From Verrucomicrobiota bacterium (GTDB taxonomy: Bacteria; Verrucomicrobiota; Verrucomicrobiia; Limisphaerales; UBA11358): a DNA stretch of 10,786 nt. Made by a program: the position numbers and the translations under genes. Each line of letters opens with the position of its first letter. Within the stretch, counting starts at the first letter, position 1. Under the pieces are notes generated by a model. It was not told where the DNA came from. It did no database searches and saw only the letters and a program-made list of their open reading frames with translations. Of this stretch, positions 6,019 to 10,786 are shown in pieces. The stretch is taken from NCBI GenBank assembly GCA_021323835.1, contig JAJPKI010000279.1:1-10786 (forward strand), written 5' to 3'.

Positions 6019-6615
6019 ATGTCGGGCAAAGATTTTCCAAATGCGACCGACGAAACGCTGGTCAGAGCAGCGCGGCGCGGCGACATGGGCGCGTTTGAAG
6101 AATTAGTTGCCCGCCATCGCGATAAAATTTTCGCGCGCGCCGTCAGCATGATGCGCAACGAGGACGACGCGATTGATCTTTCGCAGGAAGCGTGGGTCAA
6201 AGGCTGGCAACGACTGAAACAATTTCAGTTCGAATCCAGTTTTGCCACATGGATGACGCGCATTGTCATCAACTTGTGCCTTGACCAATTGCGGCGGCAA
6301 AAACGTGTGCGCGTGGAATCCATCGAAATGTTGGACGAAGAAAGCGGCGGCGTGGAAAAGCAGATGCCGGTCGTAACCGTGAACCCGACCGAGCGTCTGG
6401 AACGAAATGAATTGCGCGCGCGGATTGATTTGGCGCTGGCGCAATTGACCGATGCGCATCGCACGGTGCTTGTGCTGCATGAATTTGAGCGGATGGAATA
6501 CAAAGAAATTTCGAAAGCGATGGATTGCTCGATTGGCACGGTGATGTCGCGGCTGTTTTATGCGCGCCGAAAAATGGCGGCGCTGCTGGTGGAATTGAAA
6601 AAAGAAAAATTGTGA
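6019..6615 (+). CDS. ECF-type RNA polymerase sigma factor (RpoE-like)
   Basis: 198 residues with the two ECF domains. Region 2 (about 12-95) includes DETLVRAARRGDMGAFEELV, the core-binding DAIDLSQEAWVKGW (50-63) and the -10 reading helix SSFATWMTRIVINLCLDQLRR (73-93 region). Region 4 (about 133-190) contains LTDAHRTVLVLHEFERMEY and the helix-turn-helix KEISKAMDCSIGTVMSRLFYAR, which reads the -35 element. The linker between them carries acidic residues (104-116). It overlaps the next gene by 4 nt (GTGA), the usual pairing of an ECF sigma with its anti-sigma. There is no Shine-Dalgarno before 6019, but later starts would cut into region 2. Target promoters and the inducing signal cannot be read from the sequence. 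Confidence 0.94.
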   Translation: MSGKDFPNATDETLVRAARRGDMGAFEELVARHRDKIFARAVSMMRNEDDAIDLSQEAWVKGWQRLKQFQFESSFATWMTRIVINLCLDQLRRQKRVRVESIEMLDEESGGVEKQMPVVTVNPTERLERNELRARIDLALAQLTDAHRTVLVLHEFERMEYKEISKAMDCSIGTVMSRLFYARRKMAALLVELKKEKL

Positions 6616-7139
6616 CGACGGAACAACAATTAAAATTGCAGGCGTATCTCGACGGCGAATTGCCGGAGCGGGAAACGCGCAAGGTTGAATTGCTGCTTCA
6701 AGACGACGTGGAGGCGGCGAAATTGTTCGCAGAATTAAAAAATACGCGACAGGCGCTGGCTGAAAATGAACCGCAAATTAAATTTCCGGAATCGCGCGAA
6801 TTTTATTGGTCAAAAATTGCGCAGCGAATTCAGAAGCTTGAGCCGGAAGAAGTTTCGGAAACCAATTTTAATTGGCGGCGTTTGCTTTGGCCAATCAGTT
6901 TGACGGCGGGCGCAATTGCCGTTTGCTTTTTGGCGGTGATTTTGCAAAATCCGGCGGCGAACAAATCGGATGCCATCGCATCGATTTCGCCGACATCCAT
7001 TTCGACCGACGTTGATGCGCCGGTCGTTGAATCGGCGCAGGCGGATTCCGAAGCGATGACTTACGAGGACAAATCCGACGGCACGACGCTGGTTTGGTTT
7101 TCGGCGGACGAAAATTCCGCGCCGATAAAAACTTTTTGA
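6612..7139 (+). CDS. Membrane anti-sigma factor-like protein
   Basis: 175 residues from a GTG start overlapping the sigma factor stop. The cytoplasmic N-terminus (1-88) begins QLKLQAYLDGELPERETRKVE in outline, the start of the usual anti-sigma domain, but the His and Cys ligands of the zinc-binding HxxxCxxC form are absent; the only cysteine in the protein is Cys105, in the membrane span. One membrane span follows (about 91-112), then a roughly 60-residue periplasmic tail rich in Ser, Thr, Asp and Ala. The tail ends with MTYEDKSDGTTLVWFS, a pattern I have seen at the ends of other small verrucomicrobial and proteobacterial proteins. Expected role: hold the ECF sigma at the membrane until a signal releases it. 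Function rests on topology and position more than on a clear domain match. An upstream extension in the same frame (from 6525) is a shadow of the sigma gene. Confidence 0.8.
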   Translation: MTTEQQLKLQAYLDGELPERETRKVELLLQDDVEAAKLFAELKNTRQALAENEPQIKFPESREFYWSKIAQRIQKLEPEEVSETNFNWRRLLWPISLTAGAIAVCFLAVILQNPAANKSDAIASISPTSISTDVDAPVVESAQADSEAMTYEDKSDGTTLVWFSADENSAPIKTF

Positions 7140-7591
7140 TGAAAATAATTTTGTCCATGACGAAATTAATTTGCGCGGCGGCGATTTTTCTTTCGCTCGC
7201 CTGCGTGAGCGCGCGCGCGGCAGACGGTGACTTGAAATTGGACGCGCAATTGATTTTGGGAACGAATGACGAGAAGCCGAAAGATTCCGGCTTGAAACCC
7301 GTTGCCAAAGACATCGAGAAAAAATTGAAGCATTTGCCGCTGAAGTGGGACCATTATTACGTCCAGGCTTCAAAAAAATTTAATCTCGCCGCCGACGGCA
7401 CGAAAAAAGTTTCGTTGAGCAAGACCTGCCAGATTTCGGTGAAAAATCTTGGCGATTCGAAAGTGGAATTGACGCTCGTTGACCAGGACAAAACCGTCGG
7501 AAAAATCACGCAGTCGTTGCATAAAAGCCAAACGCTCGTGGCCGGCGCGGGCGCGGAAAATTCAATTGTCGTTTTACAGCAAACCGATTAA
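7139..7591 (+). CDS. Small exported protein of the ECF operon, function unknown
   Basis: 150 residues; the ATG overlaps the anti-sigma stop by one base (TGATG), so translation is coupled. Residues 1-27 form a Sec signal peptide with a hydrophobic core (10-22) and an ARA cleavage site before Ala28. The mature part of about 123 residues starts with DLKLDAQLILGTNDEK, then a lysine-rich stretch (45-66), a HLPLKWDHYYV segment (65-75), and a likely beta-rich end (VSLSKTCQISVKNLG, KVELTLVDQDKTVGKI, NSIVVLQQ). It has one mature cysteine (97). I do not recognise a named family. Being in the ECF operon, it may be a periplasmic sensor, regulator or effector of that response. Met7 is an alternative start. 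Cys22 is a poor lipobox match. Confidence 0.82.
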   Translation: MKIILSMTKLICAAAIFLSLACVSARAADGDLKLDAQLILGTNDEKPKDSGLKPVAKDIEKKLKHLPLKWDHYYVQASKKFNLAADGTKKVSLSKTCQISVKNLGDSKVELTLVDQDKTVGKITQSLHKSQTLVAGAGAENSIVVLQQTD

Positions 7592-7609
7592 ATCGGCGCT
7601 TGGGAAGAA

Positions 7610-7650
7610 AATGCCCTGCGAATTTATTTTCGCAGGGCATTCTTTTTATT
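7610..7650. terminator. Bidirectional intrinsic terminator between convergent operons
   Basis: A perfect 13-bp stem, AATGCCCTGCGAA (7610-7622) with TTCGCAGGGCATT (7629-7641), closes a 6-nt loop. On the plus strand CTTTTTATT follows, ending the ECF operon. On the minus strand the complement of GAAGAAA (7604-7610 region) gives a shorter T-rich tract, so it can also end the rodA-rng transcript, whose stop codon is at 7661-7663. Confidence 0.9.
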
Positions 7651-7660
7651 CGGAATTTAA

Positions 7661-9637
7661 TTACGAACCGACGCTTGCCAGTTCTTCGCCGTTCTCGACG
7701 TTCACAATTTTGAATTGTTCCGCATGCATTCCGGTGTCGGCGCGGAAAGACAATTTGCCGAAATAGCGTTTTTCCATTTCGATGAGGTGCTTTTCGTCTT
7801 CCGTGCGCAGCCGTTCCAGAACGGTTGGATGCACAACGATGCGCAATTGAAAATCCGATTCGTCGCGCGTGCGCTTCTTCAAAATTTCCTGAAGCTTGCG
7901 CTGAATCTCGACGCTCATTGTTACAACACTTTTCACTTTGCCGCGGCCTTTGCAATATGGGCAATCGTCGTAAACCGCGCTGCGGACGGATTCACTGTGG
8001 CGCTGCCGCGTCATTTCCATCAGACCGAGTTGCGAAATCGGCAGGATGTGGGTTTTGGCTTTATCGCGGCGCAAACCGTCGCGCATCCGCTGATGCACCG
8101 CGCGCTGGTCGCGCGGATGTTTCATGTCAATGAAATCGAGCACGATGAGTCCGCCCATGTTGCGCAGGCGCAATTGCCGGCAAATTTCCTCGGCGGCTTC
8201 GAGGTTCACTTTGAGAATCGTCGCTTCCTGGTCGCGGCTGCCTTTGTGTCGTCCGGTGTTCACGTCAATTGCCACGAGCGCTTCGGTTTCGTCCACGACG
8301 ATGTAACCGCCGCTTTTCAAATGAACCTGGCGCGAAAATGTATTTTCCAATTGCTTCGTGACATTGAAACGGTCGAAAACCGGTTGTGCTTCGGAATAAA
8401 GCATGACTTTTTTCGCTGCGGTCTTGGCTTTGATTTTCAAAATCATGTCACGGATGCGTTCGTAAGCTTTTTGATTGTCCACGACGATGCGGTCAACGTC
8501 TTCGGTTAAGAAATCGCGCACGGTGCGCTCAATCAAATCCGGTTCCTGAAATACGCACGTCGCCATCGGCTGCGATTTAATTTTGTCCTGCACGCCGCGC
8601 CATTCTTCGAGCAACAGCGCGAGGTCGCGGATGAAATACGGTTTGCGTTGGCCTTCGCCGGCGGTGCGCATGATGACGCCCATGCCTTCGGGAATATTTA
8701 GCTCGCGCAAAATTTGCTTAAGCCGTTTACGTTCTTCGGGATTTTCAATTTTACGCGAAATGCCGGACTGGTCGGAATTCGGCAGGAGAACCAAATAGCG
8801 TCCCGGCAAAACCAAATTGGTTGTGATGCGCGGGCCTTTTGTGCCAATCGGACCTTTTGTGACCTGCACGATGATTTCGCTGCCGGGTGGATACAAACGC
8901 GGAATATCTTTCTGCGTGATTTTGGGCCGTTGCGGACGACGGCCTTCGCGCTCGACGATTTCCACGCCGCTGTCGAATTGATTCGGCACGATGTCCCAAT
9001 AATGCAGGAACGCATTTTTTTCGAAGCCGATGTCCACGAACGCGGCTTTCAATCCGTCTTCAAGATTTCGCACTTTGCCTTTGAAAATGCTGCCAACAAG
9101 ACGTTCTTCCGTTGTGCGCTCGATGTTGAATTCTTCGAGCTTGCCTTCTTCCATGACGGCGACGCGTGTTTCCAAAGTTTCGGCGTTGATGACGACGTCT
9201 TTATTCGTCCGTTTTTCAGGACGAATCAGCCGCTGGACTTTTTTGACGATGTTCGTCGCGGCAGCTTTGATGGTTTCGAGAACGCCTTTGGGCGCGGGCT
9301 CGGCAATTTGCACCGGTTCAAATGGCTTTTCTTTTTCCTCTTCGACTTGCGCGGGAATTTCTTTGTGCGGTTCGCGAAAATCTTTTCGTTCCGGAATATT
9401 CGCGGGCGTTTCCGGTTTCGGCGTGCCTTCCGGCGGCAAACCGGCGGCGATATTTTCCGCGCGTTCGATTTCGTGCGCGTGACGTTTTTCAAAAACGCGT
9501 TCGTTGCCGCCTTGTTCGCTGACGACGTCCGCGCGTGCTTGCGTCGCGTCGCGGTCGGGCTTTTGCGGATTCGTGCCGAGTCCGCCCTTTGGACGGAAAC
9601 GCATTCCGCGACGACGTCGTGAAAAGTTGTTGCTCAT
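7661..9637 (-). CDS. rng: Ribonuclease E/G family endoribonuclease
   Basis: 658 residues. The enzyme cleaves single-stranded RNA in rRNA maturation and mRNA turnover. An S1 RNA-binding domain lies at about 178-275 (GSIFKGKVRNLEDGLKAAFV in outline, then GFEKNAFLH). The catalytic RNase E/G domain follows, with metal ligands Asp458 and Asn460 in AIDVNTG and Asp501 in LDFIDM. The zinc link CPYCKGRG (559-566) supplies C559 and C562 for dimerisation. The family core is near 490-500 residues; here it is preceded by about 145 residues of charged, proline-rich, low-complexity sequence (arginine cluster RRRRGMRFR at 7-15, acidic run EEEKEK at 99-104), probably disordered. There is no long C-terminal scaffold as in E. 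coli RNase E. AGAGG (9646-9650, on the complement) precedes the ATG by 8 nt and lies inside rodA; the two genes are 4 bp apart. Confidence 0.95.
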   Translation of the reverse strand: MSNNFSRRRRGMRFRPKGGLGTNPQKPDRDATQARADVVSEQGGNERVFEKRHAHEIERAENIAAGLPPEGTPKPETPANIPERKDFREPHKEIPAQVEEEKEKPFEPVQIAEPAPKGVLETIKAAATNIVKKVQRLIRPEKRTNKDVVINAETLETRVAVMEEGKLEEFNIERTTEERLVGSIFKGKVRNLEDGLKAAFVDIGFEKNAFLHYWDIVPNQFDSGVEIVEREGRRPQRPKITQKDIPRLYPPGSEIIVQVTKGPIGTKGPRITTNLVLPGRYLVLLPNSDQSGISRKIENPEERKRLKQILRELNIPEGMGVIMRTAGEGQRKPYFIRDLALLLEEWRGVQDKIKSQPMATCVFQEPDLIERTVRDFLTEDVDRIVVDNQKAYERIRDMILKIKAKTAAKKVMLYSEAQPVFDRFNVTKQLENTFSRQVHLKSGGYIVVDETEALVAIDVNTGRHKGSRDQEATILKVNLEAAEEICRQLRLRNMGGLIVLDFIDMKHPRDQRAVHQRMRDGLRRDKAKTHILPISQLGLMEMTRQRHSESVRSAVYDDCPYCKGRGKVKSVVTMSVEIQRKLQEILKKRTRDESDFQLRIVVHPTVLERLRTEDEKHLIEMEKRYFGKLSFRADTGMHAEQFKIVNVENGEELASVGS

Positions 9638-9641
9638 AGTT

Positions 9642-10786
9642 TTAACCTCTTCTGTGGATGTGGACGTTTTGCATCAGGCCCAGCGCGATCAACGAGCACA
9701 ACACCGACGATCCGCCGTAACTTAACAGCGGCAGTGGAATGCCCGTCACTGGGACGATGCGAATGTTCATGCCGATATTCACGAACACATGGCTGAAGAT
9801 GAGCGTCACCACGCCCACCGCCATGAGTTTGCCCAGACGATCGCGCGCCTGGCCGGCGATTCTTAATCCTGAAAAAAGAATCACCGCATACAGCGTCAGC
9901 ACGACAAGCGAGCCGACGAATCCTTCCTCCTCGGCAATGACGGAGAAAATGAAATCATTGTGCGCCGCGCCGGACGGCAAAAACCCGAGCGCCGTCTGGT
10001 CGCCCTTGCGCCAGCCTTTGCCAAGCAATCCGCCGGAGCCGACGGAAATCAACGCTTCTTTTGCTTGATACGAACTTTTTGCTTCCAGCTCTCGTGCTGT
10101 GGCCTTTTGTTCCGGCGTTGCGTTTTTGTCCGCAAAATCTTTTCCGAAAAAAACCAGCAATCGTTGTCGTTGATATTCTTGAATTGGAAATCGCAATTTG
10201 GGCGGCGCAAATAAAATGTCGGCAACCATGAGGACGACCAAAATTCCTACGCCGCCGACCAATTTCACCAAATATCTTTTGGGAGTGCCCGCGACAAACA
10301 TCATTGCCAGGCCGGTCGGCAATAACACGAGCGCCGAACCCAAATCCGGTTCCTTTAAAATCAATAGGAACGGCATCATCATCATGCCAATCGCTTTCCA
10401 GAAAATTGCCGGCGATTTCAATTCTTCCACCGGACGGCTTAAATAATTCGCCGCGGCGAGAATGAATGACAGCTTGGCAAATTCGCTTGGTTGAAATTGG
10501 AACGGTCCCAAATCAATCCAGCGCCGCGCACCCCAGCCATGCGTCGTGCCGATATGCGGAATCAAAACCGCGAGCAAACAGAAAATCGTCGCCCAATAAA
10601 TCACGACCGACCAGCGCGCAAGCATATGATAATCCACGATGGACAGTGCCGTCGCCACGCCGAGTCCGAGCGCAAACCAAATGACTTGATGAAACCAAAT
10701 TTGTTTATACCACGGCAACAAAGCAGATTGATGCGCCGCCGTTGCGCTGAATACAAACAGCACGCCAAGCAGCATCAGCCCGAACA
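9642..10786 (-). CDS. rodA: Rod shape-determining peptidoglycan polymerase RodA (5' end outside window)
   Basis: SEDS-family glycosyltransferase that polymerises lipid II into glycan strands for lateral wall growth, partnered with PBP2 and MreBCD. The frame stays open to the right edge (FGLM before the first visible Met), so the first few dozen residues are missing. Counting from the Met at 10775: GWGARRWIDLGPFQFQPSE (80-98), KEPDLGSAL (141-149), VGSGGLLGKGW (245-255), LGFLPSGAAHNDFIFSVIAEE in outline with the conserved catalytic-type Asp274, and a C-terminal NIRIVPVTGIPLPLLSYGG (337-355). About ten membrane spans are expected. The loop between YQRQRLLVFF and SVGSGG (211-243) is longer than the usual LNPE-DPLGAGYQ form and rich in Lys, Ala and Glu. 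It is followed directly by rng. RodA rather than FtsW is favoured by this neighbour. Confidence 0.95.
   Translation of the reverse strand, partial: FGLMLLGVLFVFSATAAHQSALLPWYKQIWFHQVIWFALGLGVATALSIVDYHMLARWSVVIYWATIFCLLAVLIPHIGTTHGWGARRWIDLGPFQFQPSEFAKLSFILAAANYLSRPVEELKSPAIFWKAIGMMMMPFLLILKEPDLGSALVLLPTGLAMMFVAGTPKRYLVKLVGGVGILVVLMVADILFAPPKLRFPIQEYQRQRLLVFFGKDFADKNATPEQKATARELEAKSSYQAKEALISVGSGGLLGKGWRKGDQTALGFLPSGAAHNDFIFSVIAEEEGFVGSLVVLTLYAVILFSGLRIAGQARDRLGKLMAVGVVTLIFSHVFVNIGMNIRIVPVTGIPLPLLSYGGSSVLCSLIALGLMQNVHIHRRG

Noticed and set aside
7715..9622. Long plus-strand open frames (264 and 302 codons) opposite the RNase E/G gene
   Set aside because: They are antisense to a clearly recognised gene, show low-complexity Phe/Arg-rich translations, and have no motifs; they follow from the codon use of the real gene.
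1..10786. tRNA or rRNA genes, CRISPR arrays, insertion sequences, toxin-antitoxin or phage-defence genes
   Set aside because: Nothing resembling these was seen on either strand; apart from the pilin duplication the gene content is ordinary chromosomal.

Overview
The window looks like an ordinary chromosomal stretch of a moderate-GC Gram-negative bacterium, most likely from the Verrucomicrobiota (Pedosphaera/Limisphaerales-like). This is inferred from remembered family resemblance: short CPAGG-type pilins, a YDDDIY membrane protein with C-terminal TPRs, an ABC-2 pair followed by a 'HSGYYPTIFDN' TPR protein, and a rodA-rng pair. No database search was possible.

Left part (1-1164): a tandem duplication of about 601 bp. 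Each unit holds a sigma-54-type promoter (-24 GG, -12 GC), a leader of about 100 nt with conserved interleaved inverted repeats, a small type IV prepilin gene, and a strong intrinsic terminator. The mature pilins differ at 7 of 115 positions. Their nucleotide differences are clustered rather than spread, which looks like gene conversion. Right after the second terminator (1202-2773) lies a large multi-spanning membrane protein with C-terminal TPRs, resembling TMTC/GT-C-type glycosyltransferases. A role in modifying the pilins is possible but only inferred from position.

Middle part (2828-5981): an ABC transporter ATPase, its ABC-2 permease and a membrane-anchored TPR protein are packed as one translationally coupled unit. 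They are followed by hisB (histidine biosynthesis).

Next (6019-7591): an ECF sigma factor, a membrane anti-sigma-like protein and a small exported protein form an overlapping three-gene operon. It ends at a long hairpin (7610-7650) that probably serves both strands, because the right-hand genes converge on it.

Right part (7661-10786, minus strand): rodA (5' end cut by the window edge) followed 4 bp later by an RNase E/G family gene with a long charged N-terminal extension. This matches the common mre/pbp2/rodA/rng cell-shape gene order, so pbp2 (mrdA) would be expected just outside the right edge.

I saw no tRNA, rRNA, CRISPR array, transposase or prophage gene. The part that most merits a second look is the pilin duplication with its shared sigma-54 promoters and structured leaders. 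No wholly new system is evident.
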